Assembly: GCF_028369105.1 (NCBI RefSeq)
Contig: NZ_JAQNDO010000001.1
Location: 7,038,501 to 7,102,500, forward strand
Direction of reading: 5' to 3'
Origin: Polyangium mundeleinium
GTDB lineage: Bacteria > Myxococcota_A > Polyangia > Polyangiales > Polyangiaceae
Length of the DNA stretch: 64,000 nt
Shown: piece by piece, positions 16,867 through 26,527 of the stretch
How the letters are laid out: each line of letters opens with the position of its first letter
Position numbering within the stretch: the stretch's first letter is position 1
Position numbers and translations under genes: made by a program
The notes under the pieces: model-generated
Database searches by the model: none
What the model was told of the DNA's origin: nothing
What the model saw: only the letters and a program-made list of their open reading frames with translations

Positions 16867-17209
16867 CGTTGCGCTGGGGCTTTGCCCCAGGCCCCACCGG
16901 GGCTATCCGCCCCTGGACCCGGACCAGCGCAAGCGCTGGACTCGGGGTCGATGAACTGCGCTCCGCGCAGTTCATCGAACAGCCGCTGGCAAGACCAGCG
17001 ACGATCCTGCCAACCAACACGGCAGCGCTGCAGGTTCAACCGGCGGCGTTCGCGTCGCCAGGTTGAGACCCACCTTCATGGTCTTGCCACCGGCCCGTTG
17101 GAAGAACTGCGCGGAGCGCAGTTCTTCCAGCCCCGGTCCAGGCCGTGCCTGGTTCGGGTCGAGGGGCGAACAGCCCCCGCGGGGACCGGGGCAGCGCCCC
17201 GGCGCAACG
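16867..17209. repeat. Long inverted-end repeat element, copy A (MITE-like)
   Basis: About 343 bp with ends CGTTGCG and CGCAACG. The two ~110-bp ends are imperfect inverted repeats of each other. Each end contains in turn a GGGGC/GCCCC hairpin, a CCGGGG-type hairpin, a (G)GACCAG...CTGGAC hairpin and a strong stem around AACTGCGC...GCGCAGTT (near 16951-16980 and 17101-17130). The centre holds TGGCAAGACC, CCAAC and GGCAGCGCTGC, shared with copy B at 53560. It has no coding capacity and fills the gap between the histidine kinase and the amidotransferase/transglutaminase gene, ending 8 bp from the latter's stop. Confidence 0.8.
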
Positions 17210-17216
17210 GTTTCGG

Positions 17217-18938
17217 TCAGCCGACGGGCGTGACGTGGACGGCGACGTCGAGGGTTTCGCGGAGGCCGCTGGTGTAGATGGTGCCGGAGGTGGGGGTGGC
17301 GTCGACGTAGCTGCGACCGACGGCGAGACGCACGTGATCGGTTTGTGTGACGACGCCGCTTGTGGGGTCGAAGCCCTTCCAGCCGACCTCGGGGAGGTAG
17401 ACTTGTACCCAGGCGTGGGAGGCTTCGGCCATGCTGTGGTTTGGGTGCTTGGGGCCTGTGTAGAGGTAGCCGCAGACGTAGCGGGCGGGGACGCTGAGGA
17501 GACGGGCGAGACAGATGAAGAGGTTTGCGAAGTCCTGACAGACGCCGGTGCGCCGTGTGTAGACCTCGTAGGGCGTCGTGGAGAGACTCGTGGAGCCCTT
17601 TTGGTAGAGGTAGTCGCGGTAGATCGTTTGGTTCAGGTCGAAGAGCGTGTCGACGAGATCGTAGTCGTTGCGCTCGACGAAGGTCATGGCGTAGCGGGCG
17701 AGCACTTCGAGCTGGCTCTCGGGCAGCTCGGGCGGCAGCAGGTAGGGTTGTAGGACCTGCCTTTGCCAGGGCATCCATACGAGTGGGATGGTGCTCCGTG
17801 CGTGGAAGGGGCGGAGACCGAAGGGCTCGGTGTCGAGCAGACTCACTTCGGAACGCGCTTCGATCACGAGCTCGGTGTAGGCCTGCTCGATCACGACCTT
17901 GCGTGCGTGGTTGCCGAAGACGTCGTCGTAGTCGCGCTGCTTCCCGTCGACGGAGAGCGTGATGGTCGAGGCGTGGAGCGTCTGCAGACGATCGTGGATG
18001 GGCGTCAGACGGAGCAGGTGGGAGCTGCGCTCGACGGGCTTGTCGTAGTGGTAGGCGGTGCGGTGCACGATCGACAGGCGGCGGGGCTCGACGGGGGCGG
18101 GGCGCTGGAGATCTCGGCCGGCGGCGCGCTGCACGGTGGCGGCGCCGGGGGGCATGTCGACGATGATGGCGCCTTGCCGCACGACGAGGAGATGACCTGG
18201 GGACATCGCCTTCCAGGTCGCGCCGGGGCCTTCGAGCGGGTTGGAGGCGACGAGGATGCCTTTTTGCGCTTCGACGCCGCGACGACTGAAATCGAGGTGG
18301 AGGTCGGCGTCTTCGAGCAGGAGCTTCTGGTAGGGCGGGCGGATGGTGCCGAGGTGCAGGTGCCCTTCGCCGTGGGCGTCGGCGTAGGCGAGGAGATCAC
18401 GACCGTCGGTGAGGACGCAGCTCATGTTGCCGTGGGCGCCCATGCGCTCGAAGAAAGCGCGGATGGCGGCGGGATCGGCGTCGCCGATGCTGCGCCAGCC
18501 GTTCTGCGCGAAGACGGTGAGCAGCTCGCAGAAGATGAGCTCGCTGTCGGTGGAGCCGGTCGGCTCGAAGAGACTTTTGGTGGTCGAACGTTCGAGACGG
18601 TGACGGAGACTGCCGCTGTGGGAGAACAGCCAGTCGCGGCCGGCGTGGCTGCGCGAGAAGGGCTGGGTGTTCGCGTCGGTGATCGCGCCCCACGTGGCGG
18701 TGCGGATGTGGAGGACGAAGAGCGAGGCTTCGAGGTGCTCCCAGGCTTTGACGAGCTCGCTGCGGATCGAGCCGTGGGGCGGCGCGGGCTCCTTGAGGAC
18801 GGAGGCGCTGGGCTCGCCGCCGGGGTAGTAGCCGAGGCCCCAGCCGTCGGGGGGACGCTTCGAGCCCGGGTGGAGACATCGCAGGTCGAAACAAGGCGCG
18901 AGCTCGCCCTCGAACGACATGGCGAGGAGGTTCGGCAT
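17217..18938 (-). CDS. Class II glutamine amidotransferase-like / transglutaminase fusion
   Basis: 573 residues. Residues 1-~265 resemble class II (Ntn) glutamine amidotransferases of the YafJ/EgtC type (DGWGLGYYPGG, LHIRTATWG, FSHSGSL), but the N-terminus is MPNLLAMSFEG. The catalytic Cys that should follow Met1 is absent, so glutaminase activity is doubtful. Residues ~287-370 are the bacterial transglutaminase N-terminal sandwich. The transglutaminase-like core has the triad Cys467 (TGVCQDFANL), His508 (ASHAWVQVY) and Asp524 (FDPTSG). It is the last gene of a minus-strand run with ATP-grasp and alpha-E genes. That association is known from predicted peptide-ligase loci; the transglutaminase would cut or transfer amide bonds there (inference). 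Confidence 0.82.
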   Translation of the reverse strand: MPNLLAMSFEGELAPCFDLRCLHPGSKRPPDGWGLGYYPGGEPSASVLKEPAPPHGSIRSELVKAWEHLEASLFVLHIRTATWGAITDANTQPFSRSHAGRDWLFSHSGSLRHRLERSTTKSLFEPTGSTDSELIFCELLTVFAQNGWRSIGDADPAAIRAFFERMGAHGNMSCVLTDGRDLLAYADAHGEGHLHLGTIRPPYQKLLLEDADLHLDFSRRGVEAQKGILVASNPLEGPGATWKAMSPGHLLVVRQGAIIVDMPPGAATVQRAAGRDLQRPAPVEPRRLSIVHRTAYHYDKPVERSSHLLRLTPIHDRLQTLHASTITLSVDGKQRDYDDVFGNHARKVVIEQAYTELVIEARSEVSLLDTEPFGLRPFHARSTIPLVWMPWQRQVLQPYLLPPELPESQLEVLARYAMTFVERNDYDLVDTLFDLNQTIYRDYLYQKGSTSLSTTPYEVYTRRTGVCQDFANLFICLARLLSVPARYVCGYLYTGPKHPNHSMAEASHAWVQVYLPEVGWKGFDPTSGVVTQTDHVRLAVGRSYVDATPTSGTIYTSGLRETLDVAVHVTPVG

Positions 18939-18973
18939 CGGGGGGAGTGTACTGCGGAAGTGGGGGAGGGCCG

Positions 18974-20527
18974 CTAGGACGGGGTGGGGGGGTGCTCGAG
19001 GGCGTCGATGTCGCGGAGGACGGAGCGGGCTTCTTCGACCTGCCCTGCGCCGAGCGCTTCGAATGCGTCGATGGCTGCCTGCACGAGGTGGCGGCCTTGG
19101 GTGAAGTGCCCTCGGAGAACCTCGAGCTGGCCGAGCACGATACGTGACGCGGCCAGACCAAAGGGATCCCCGATCTCCTCCTTGATCACGATGGATTCGG
19201 CGAGGCGCCGCCGAGCTTCGTCGACGCGGCCCTCGTCGGCCTCGATCTCGCCGAGAAGGTGGAGCAGCTCTGCCTGGGCGTAGCGATTCCCGATCCTGTC
19301 GAAGATGGCCCTCGATTCGTGGAGCAGCCGCCGTGCTTCCTCGTAGTGGCCTTGGCCCCGCTCGATCCGGGCGAGGAGCCCCAGCGAGACCGCACGACCT
19401 GCGATGTCGCCGGCTTCTTCCTTGGCCGCGCTCGCTTCTCCGAGCAGCTTCCGCGCCTCCTCGTACTGGCCCTGGCTACACGCGATGCTCGCGAGCTGAT
19501 GCAAGGACGCCCGACGGCCAGCTCGATCTCCGATCTTGTCGAAGAGCACGATCGCGGCCGCGAGCAGCCTCTGTGCTTCCTCGAACCGCCCTCGGTGATC
19601 CTCGATGCGCGCGAGCTGATGAAACGACACCGCGCGTTCCTTCTGATGTCCGACGCCGTCGTGGATCACGAGGCACTCCGTGATCAGCTTCCGCGCCTCC
19701 TCGTACCGCCCTTGCCGAAACGCGATCTCCGACAACGCACGAAGCGCCGCCGCACGCCCCCGACGATCGCCCTGCGCGTCACACACATGCGCGACCGCCT
19801 CGTAGACCCCACGTGCCTCGCCGTACTGGCTCCTTGCCTCCAGCAAACGCCCTTCGAGGAACCTTCGATAGGGGCTCTCCTGCTGCGCTTCGGGGTTGTG
19901 CATGTCGAACTGCCCAAGGAGATCCGCAGCCTTGTCGACATCCCCCACGTTCGTCGCGAGGAGCGCCTCCACGAGCCGGGCATCCACGCGATCCGGCTCC
20001 CCCACGACCATCGGCGCCGCGACCCCCAGCCGCGCATCCATCGCCGCGAGCTTCAACCGCAGCGGCTCGGGCTTCTCCTCCCACATCCACGCCCCGGCAA
20101 AATCCACGAAGTCCGGCGCCTTCCGCTCCATCACCTGCGCCGCCACGGGATGCACGATCAGGAGCCACGGCAGCGGAAAGCCCCGCGCGAGCTCGTCCCG
20201 CTCCACGTTGAGCTGCGCGACGATACGTTCTTCCGCCTCGGCCTCCTCCAGCCCGTGAAGGATCAGCGACGTCGTGCCCAACGCCGGCGCCGTCGCCTCT
20301 CGGAGCACGTCCCACAGCCTCCGCTTGCCAGGGCCGACCTCGCGCAGATCGATCCCCACGACGCCCTGCACGTTCGCCTTGGCCCACGCGATCAGCGCGT
20401 CCCGCTTCCACGGCGTCGTGATCTGCACGATCGCCAGATCGAAGCCGTGCCCCACGCCCCACTCGAAAAATCGGCGGAGCACAAGGCCGTCGTCGTCGCC
20501 GAGCAGGGCCTCGGGCTCGAAGGTCAC
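18974..20527 (-). CDS. TPR protein with P-loop-less STAND-like N-terminal domain
   Basis: 517 residues. The GTG start overlaps the upstream ATPase stop (GTGA, 20524-20527). Residues ~20-150 look like an ATPase-derived alpha/beta domain without Walker A: a Walker B-like strand SLILHGLEEAE, then LNVERDELARGFPLPWLLIVHP and APDF. From memory these resemble the segment preceding TPRs in some STAND-like proteins. Residues ~220-510 are about seven 40-residue TPRs with the RGxYEEARxLxxE pattern (for example GRYEEARKLITE, GQYEEARKLLGE, GHYEEARRLLHE). It probably acts as the sensor or scaffold half of a complex with the overlapping ATPase gene. Ligand and output are unknown. Confidence 0.72.
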   Translation of the reverse strand: MTFEPEALLGDDDGLVLRRFFEWGVGHGFDLAIVQITTPWKRDALIAWAKANVQGVVGIDLREVGPGKRRLWDVLREATAPALGTTSLILHGLEEAEAEERIVAQLNVERDELARGFPLPWLLIVHPVAAQVMERKAPDFVDFAGAWMWEEKPEPLRLKLAAMDARLGVAAPMVVGEPDRVDARLVEALLATNVGDVDKAADLLGQFDMHNPEAQQESPYRRFLEGRLLEARSQYGEARGVYEAVAHVCDAQGDRRGRAAALRALSEIAFRQGRYEEARKLITECLVIHDGVGHQKERAVSFHQLARIEDHRGRFEEAQRLLAAAIVLFDKIGDRAGRRASLHQLASIACSQGQYEEARKLLGEASAAKEEAGDIAGRAVSLGLLARIERGQGHYEEARRLLHESRAIFDRIGNRYAQAELLHLLGEIEADEGRVDEARRRLAESIVIKEEIGDPFGLAASRIVLGQLEVLRGHFTQGRHLVQAAIDAFEALGAGQVEEARSVLRDIDALEHPPTPS

Positions 20528-21846
20528 CGGCGCCGCTCCCGCATCAGCTCGTCCACGAGCGGGTGCACGTCGTACCAGCCTTCGCCGTTGTACTTGAACG
20601 CGAGGCGGTGAAAGAGGACCGCGAGCGACTTGTCGTCGTCGCCGATCTCCTTGGTCTCCGCGATGTGCCCGAGCGCCTCCCACCAGCCGTTCACGTTGAT
20701 CTGGTCCCGAAGCCGCTGCTTGCGCCGCGCGATGGCCTTCTCCACGTCGGGCTCCGTGATGGTCGTCCCACCCAGCCGGGCAAACCTGGCCGTCCACGAG
20801 ACGAGATCCAGAAGCTCGCGAATCCCGCCGCCGCTCGCCGCGATCAGCCGATCACGGACCTCCTTGTCCGGCATCACCACGTCGAGGTCGATCCGCTTCG
20901 CGAGGACCTGTTCGAGCAGGTCGCGCCCGGGGCCGTCGAACTCGTCGTACCGCTGGTCGCGCGTCCGGAGCCTGACCGTGAACATGTCGTAACAGGCATA
21001 ACTCGCGTCGAGCTGGGCGGACCGCGGTTGAAGCAAGAGGCTGATGGGCGGCGTGAGGATCAGGTTGCAGCGAAGGCTCTGGATCCGATCGGCGCCGATC
21101 ACGAGAAGCTCGTCGATGACCGGTGGATCGTAGCGGTCGAGGTTGTCGATCATCAGGAGGAGCGCGCGGCCGTCGAGCGCTTGCTGCGCGGCTTCGAGGA
21201 AGTCGTTCACGTTCTGGATCAACGTGCCGGGGAACTTCTTCAGGACCTGCTTCACCTCGGTGCGGTACTCGCTCTCGTGCTTCATGAGCGCCTTGGCCTG
21301 CGCGAACATGCTGCCGAGGAACGGGACCTCGAACTTGCCCTCGATGCCCGCCGCGACGTTCGCGTCGTAGCCTTGTGCCCACTTCGTCGAACGAATCGCT
21401 TCGGCGAACCACTGCTCGACACGCCGGAGCAAATCCGCAGGCAAGCTCTTGCCGATCCGACGCATCTCCTTCTCGACCGCGAGCGCGATGTTGAGGAGCA
21501 GATCCTCGGATTCGATCCGGACCGGATCCATCTCGACCGTCGCCTCGAGGTAGAGCGCGTGGTACGCGTCCCCGACGAGGCCCGCGATGCGCCTGAGCTC
21601 CGTGCTCTTGCCCGCGCCGCGGTGGCTCACGAACGCCGCGTGGAGGATCTGCTCGCTCTGCCGCGCCAGCAGATCCTGCACGAGCGTCTCCGCCGCCGCG
21701 TCGCCACGCCCCGCCGAGAGATCCTGCCACCGAGGATCCCCACTCGGCAGGGGATCGTCCTGGTCGCAATTGTGGACGACGTCGCTCAGCGTACCTGCAG
21801 GCGCGAGCGCGAGCGCTTGGGGCAGTGCGGCGACGAGGGTCGACAT
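20524..21846 (-). CDS. P-loop (STAND/Orc-like AAA) ATPase
   Basis: 440 residues. Walker A GAGKST is at 77-82 (SHRGAGKSTELRR) and Walker B ALLLMIDNLDRYD at ~228-240. The sensor-like CNLILTPP follows, and a C-terminal winged-helix-like region ends in YDVHPLVDELMRE. The overall look is that of Orc/STAND or KAP-like signalling ATPases that switch between ADP and ATP states. No effector domain is fused; the N-terminal ~70 residues are short and uninformative. Its stop overlaps the TPR gene start, and the two together would supply the ATPase and sensor parts of a split STAND-like module. It begins 51 bp after the alpha-E gene stop. Confidence 0.75.
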   Translation of the reverse strand: MSTLVAALPQALALAPAGTLSDVVHNCDQDDPLPSGDPRWQDLSAGRGDAAAETLVQDLLARQSEQILHAAFVSHRGAGKSTELRRIAGLVGDAYHALYLEATVEMDPVRIESEDLLLNIALAVEKEMRRIGKSLPADLLRRVEQWFAEAIRSTKWAQGYDANVAAGIEGKFEVPFLGSMFAQAKALMKHESEYRTEVKQVLKKFPGTLIQNVNDFLEAAQQALDGRALLLMIDNLDRYDPPVIDELLVIGADRIQSLRCNLILTPPISLLLQPRSAQLDASYACYDMFTVRLRTRDQRYDEFDGPGRDLLEQVLAKRIDLDVVMPDKEVRDRLIAASGGGIRELLDLVSWTARFARLGGTTITEPDVEKAIARRKQRLRDQINVNGWWEALGHIAETKEIGDDDKSLAVLFHRLAFKYNGEGWYDVHPLVDELMRERRR

Positions 21847-21897
21847 GGCTCTCGTCCGCGCAAAGTAGCACGGCCCATGCCGTACCCCGCCCGCACG

Positions 21898-22866
21898 TCA
21901 AGCGGCGGTTCCGCCCCCGCAGCCGAGCAGCTCACGGCCGATCTCTTCGCAAATGCCGCCCGTCTCCGAGACCACGTAGGTCGCGAGGTCGTGGATCGGC
22001 AGGATCGTCTCCGGGGTCTGCGACGAGAGCCACGCGTCGAGCGCGGCGAGGCGGGCGAGGGAGCGCTCGCCGGGCAGATCGTTCGCGCCGGCCGGACGGA
22101 TCGAGAGGAGCCGGGCGTGGGCCTCGGCGACGGCGTGCCGGACGGAGCGGGGGAAGAGGGGTTCGAGGATCAGGAACGCGGCGACGGCGGGGCCCGTGAC
22201 GCGGCCCTGGTGCCGCTTCATGAAGGGCTCCTTGCCGGAGCACGAGCGCAGGATCGAGAGCCAGACGCCGGTCTCGACGACGACGTCGAGGCGCGTCTCG
22301 TCTTTGCGGAGCGCGTGGTGGTGCACGTCGACGATGCGGGCCGAGTGGCCGGCGCGCTCGAGGAGCAGGCCGAGCGAGACGAAGTCGAGCGGGTCGTCGT
22401 GGAGCATCGTGCTCTGCAAGAGGCCCCGGCAGAGCTCGATGGCGCGGCGGATGGTCCGGTAGAACCCGTAGCGGTTCGAGGCGTACTCCTCGCGCGCGGC
22501 GGGGCTCTGCGACCAGAGGTAGAGCTCGTTCAGCGTCTCCCAGACTTCGAGGCTCACGACCTCGCGGATCGAGCGGGCGTTGTCGCGGGCCGCGGCGATC
22601 GAGCGGACGAGGGAGACGTAGTTCTGCGGGTTCCAGGTCATGTAGTTCTGGACGAGCTCGCCGTCGCCCGCCGCGGCCTCGCCGTGCTTGGCGAAGAAGG
22701 CTTCACGCTCGCCGGAGACGATGACGACGGGCAACCAGCACTGCCGGGGGCCGAGCTCGGCGTCGAGCGAGAGGTGCAGCGTGACGTGGAGGACACGCGC
22801 GGTGCAGTCGACGCGTTCGAGGTAACGACCGAGCCAGAAGCAGTGGTCGGCGACACGGGCGATCAT
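21898..22866 (-). CDS. Alpha-E domain protein
   Basis: 322 residues. The opening MIARVADHCFWLGRYLERVDCTARVLHV is the signature of the alpha-E (DUF403) family, all-helical proteins with conserved Glu/Arg. Other matches are ARDNARSIREVVSLEVWETLNELY and SILRSCSGKEPFMKRH. The ATG overlaps the upstream ATP-grasp TGA (ATGA, 22863-22866). Alpha-E proteins are nearly always encoded beside circularly permuted ATP-grasp and transglutaminase genes, as here, and are thought to act in making or processing a peptide or peptide tag. The reaction is not established. Confidence 0.88.
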   Translation of the reverse strand: MIARVADHCFWLGRYLERVDCTARVLHVTLHLSLDAELGPRQCWLPVVIVSGEREAFFAKHGEAAAGDGELVQNYMTWNPQNYVSLVRSIAAARDNARSIREVVSLEVWETLNELYLWSQSPAAREEYASNRYGFYRTIRRAIELCRGLLQSTMLHDDPLDFVSLGLLLERAGHSARIVDVHHHALRKDETRLDVVVETGVWLSILRSCSGKEPFMKRHQGRVTGPAVAAFLILEPLFPRSVRHAVAEAHARLLSIRPAGANDLPGERSLARLAALDAWLSSQTPETILPIHDLATYVVSETGGICEEIGRELLGCGGGTAA

Positions 22867-24356
22867 GGCTCGGTCCTTCCCGGATCTTTTCCTTTGAGCA
22901 CCCACGTATCCTTGGAGCCGCCGCCCTGGCTCGAATTGACGACGTACGAGCCAGGCACGAGCGCGACGCGCGAGAGGCCACCGGGCAAGACCCAGGGGCC
23001 CGCAGGCGAGGTGAGGACGTAGGGGCGGAGGTCGACGCGGCGAGGGACGAGCGCGCCCGTGGCGCCGTTCCACGTGGGGCAGGTGCTCAGTTCGAGGCGC
23101 TCCTGCGCGACGAAGCGGCGCGGCTCGGCCTCGATGCGGCGGCGGAAGGAGTCACGCTCGGCGGCCGAGGCGGTGGGGCCCATGAGCATGCCGTAGCCGC
23201 CGGCCTCGTCGACCGATTTGACCACCAACCGATCGAGGTGGTCCCTGACGTACCGGAGGTCCTCGTCGCGGGCGCAGACGAAGGTGTGGACCTGGGCGAG
23301 GATCGGCTCCTCGGCGAGGTAGAAGCGGATCATCTGCGGGACGAAGGCGTAGACGGCCTTGTCGTCGGCGACGCCGTTGCCGAGGGCGTTCGCGAGCGCG
23401 ACGTGGCCCTTCGCGTAGGCGCGGACGAGGCCACGCACGCCGAGCAAGCTGTCCGGGCGGAAGGCCTCGGGGTCGAGGAAGGCGTCGTCGATGCGGCGGT
23501 AGATGACGTGCACACGGCGGGGTCCGCGCGTGGTGCGGAGGAAGACGCGGTCGTCGTCGACGTAGAGGTCTGCAGGCTCGACGAGCTCGAGGCCCATCGT
23601 GCGGGCGAGGAAGCTGTGCTCGAAGTACGCGGAGTTGTACGGGCCGGGCGTGAGCACGACGGCGTGCGTGTCGTCGGGCGGGGCAGGGGAGACCGAGCGC
23701 AAGACCTCGGAGAGGCGCGCGGGGTAGTGCTCGACCGGATGCACGCGGGCCTCTTCGAAGACCTTCGGCAAGACGCGCTTCGAGACGATGCGGTTTTCGA
23801 GGACGTACGAGACGCCGGAGGGCGTGCGGAGGTTGTCCTCGAGGACGCGGAAGACGCCGTCGGGGTCCCGCACGAGGTCGATGCCCGCGACGTGGATGCG
23901 CACGCCGCCCGCGGGGCGCAGGCCCCGGAGCATGGGCAGGTGGTGCTTGGCGCCGAGGACGAGGTCGCGGAGGAGCGGATCTTCCGCGAGGATGCGCTGC
24001 TCGCCGTAGACGTCGTCGAGGAACATGCCGAGCGCGCGGACGCGCTGCTCGATGCCCCGCTCGACATGGGAAAAATCCTCGGCCGAGACGAGGCGCGGGA
24101 CGAGGCAGAAGGGGAAGATCTTCTCGGTGCCGCGAGAATCCGCGTAGACGGAGAAGGTCACGCCCTGGTTGAGGAGGGCGCGCTCGGCGAGAGCCTGCCA
24201 GCGCGTGATCGCGTCGGGCGAGGCGGAGGCGAGGGGAGCGAGCGCGCGTCGGAAGGGGAGGCGCAGGTGCCCGCCCGGTTCGACGAGCTCGTCGTACGTG
24301 CCGGGCGCGCTCGGATACCCGGAGAAGAGGCTCGACGGAAGCGGTTCTTCAGCCAC
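22863..24356 (-). CDS. Circularly permuted ATP-grasp type 2 protein
   Basis: 497 residues from a GTG at 24356, just before the conserved N-terminus GYPSAPGTYDEL. There is no ATG near, so this start is the least certain part. Family motifs are GVTFSVYADSRGTEKIFPF, RGIEQRVRALGMFLDDVYG, ILAEDPLLRDLV, FRVLEDNLRTPSGVSYVLENR, GPYNSAYFEHSFLAR, ANALGNGVADDKAVYAFVP and a C-terminal SSQGGGSKDTWVL. ATP-grasp enzymes form amide bonds through acyl-phosphates; this subfamily is predicted to make peptide-type ligations with its alpha-E and transglutaminase partners. It lies 44 bp downstream of the nitroreductase gene. Confidence 0.88.
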   Translation of the reverse strand: MAEEPLPSSLFSGYPSAPGTYDELVEPGGHLRLPFRRALAPLASASPDAITRWQALAERALLNQGVTFSVYADSRGTEKIFPFCLVPRLVSAEDFSHVERGIEQRVRALGMFLDDVYGEQRILAEDPLLRDLVLGAKHHLPMLRGLRPAGGVRIHVAGIDLVRDPDGVFRVLEDNLRTPSGVSYVLENRIVSKRVLPKVFEEARVHPVEHYPARLSEVLRSVSPAPPDDTHAVVLTPGPYNSAYFEHSFLARTMGLELVEPADLYVDDDRVFLRTTRGPRRVHVIYRRIDDAFLDPEAFRPDSLLGVRGLVRAYAKGHVALANALGNGVADDKAVYAFVPQMIRFYLAEEPILAQVHTFVCARDEDLRYVRDHLDRLVVKSVDEAGGYGMLMGPTASAAERDSFRRRIEAEPRRFVAQERLELSTCPTWNGATGALVPRRVDLRPYVLTSPAGPWVLPGGLSRVALVPGSYVVNSSQGGGSKDTWVLKGKDPGRTEP

Positions 24357-24400
24357 TTCCTCCAGTGTATCCAGGAAGAACGCAGCGCGTAAAGAACGCG

Positions 24401-24991
24401 TCAGAGAATCGTGCAGGCCTCGTCGAAGGTGAACCGAGGGTTCCGCGGGAAGAGTTTTGTGCTGTCGCCGTAGCCGAGGTTCACGAGGAAGTTCGAGGCG
24501 TAACGGCCGTCGGGGAAAAACGCGCGGTCGAGTTTGTCGTTGTCGAAGCCGGACATGGGGCCCACGTCGAGGCCGAGCGCGCGCGCGGCCAGCATGAAGT
24601 AGGCGCCCTGGAGCGTGCCGTTGCGGAACGCGGTCTTCTCGGCGTGGGCCTCGTTGCCCACGAACCAGGAGCGCGCGTCCGCGTGCGGGAAGAGCTTGGG
24701 CAGCTCGTCGTAGAAGCGGCGATCGGTGGCGATGATCGCCGTGACGGGCGCCGTGCGGGTCTTCTCCTGGTTGCCCGCCGAGACCACGCCGAGGAGCCGC
24801 GCCTTCGCCTCCGCGCTCTTCACGAAGACGACGCGCATCGGCGAGCAGTTCGCGCTCGTCGGGGCCATCTTCGCGAGGTCGTAGATCTCGCGCAGCACGT
24901 CGTCCTCGACCGGGCGCTCGATCCACCCGTTGTGGGTGCGCGCGTTGCGGAAGAGTTGATCGAGCGCTTCGTCGTCGAGCCGATTCGCCAT
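24401..24991 (-). CDS. RutE/HadB-type nitroreductase (malonic semialdehyde reductase-like)
   Basis: 196 residues from the ATG at 24991, preceded by GAGG at a 10-nt spacing; a GTG at 25003 is possible but lacks a site. Motifs match the RutE subfamily of flavin nitroreductases: [81 protein letters not shown] and [11 protein letters not shown]. RutE reduces malonic semialdehyde (uracil breakdown), but no other rut gene is nearby, so the substrate here is open. It sits between the kinase gene (28 bp) and the ATP-grasp gene (44 bp) on the same strand. Confidence 0.88.
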   Translation of the reverse strand: MANRLDDEALDQLFRNARTHNGWIERPVEDDVLREIYDLAKMAPTSANCSPMRVVFVKSAEAKARLLGVVSAGNQEKTRTAPVTAIIATDRRFYDELPKLFPHADARSWFVGNEAHAEKTAFRNGTLQGAYFMLAARALGLDVGPMSGFDNDKLDRAFFPDGRYASNFLVNLGYGDSTKLFPRNPRFTFDEACTIL

Positions 24992-25019
24992 GGGAGCCGT
25001 CACCTCGGGAGAGAACGAT

Positions 25020-26492
<1,473 letters not shown>

Positions 26493-26527
26493 ACGAACGG
26501 GAACATCCGGCAGCCTAACGCGATAAG

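Noticed and set aside
16867-17209. Insertion sequence or protein-coding genes in the repeat
   Set aside because: No transposase-like frame. The translated frames only reflect the hairpin series and are shared with the other copy.
22863-24926. A longer ATP-grasp protein starting inside the nitroreductase gene
   Set aside because: The extra N-terminus is Arg-rich antisense-like sequence overlapping a clear RutE-like gene. The family N-terminus begins near the GTG at 24356.
24401-24991. Evidence for a rut (pyrimidine breakdown) operon
   Set aside because: Only the RutE-like reductase is present; neighbours are a kinase and an ATP-grasp gene, with no other rut gene.
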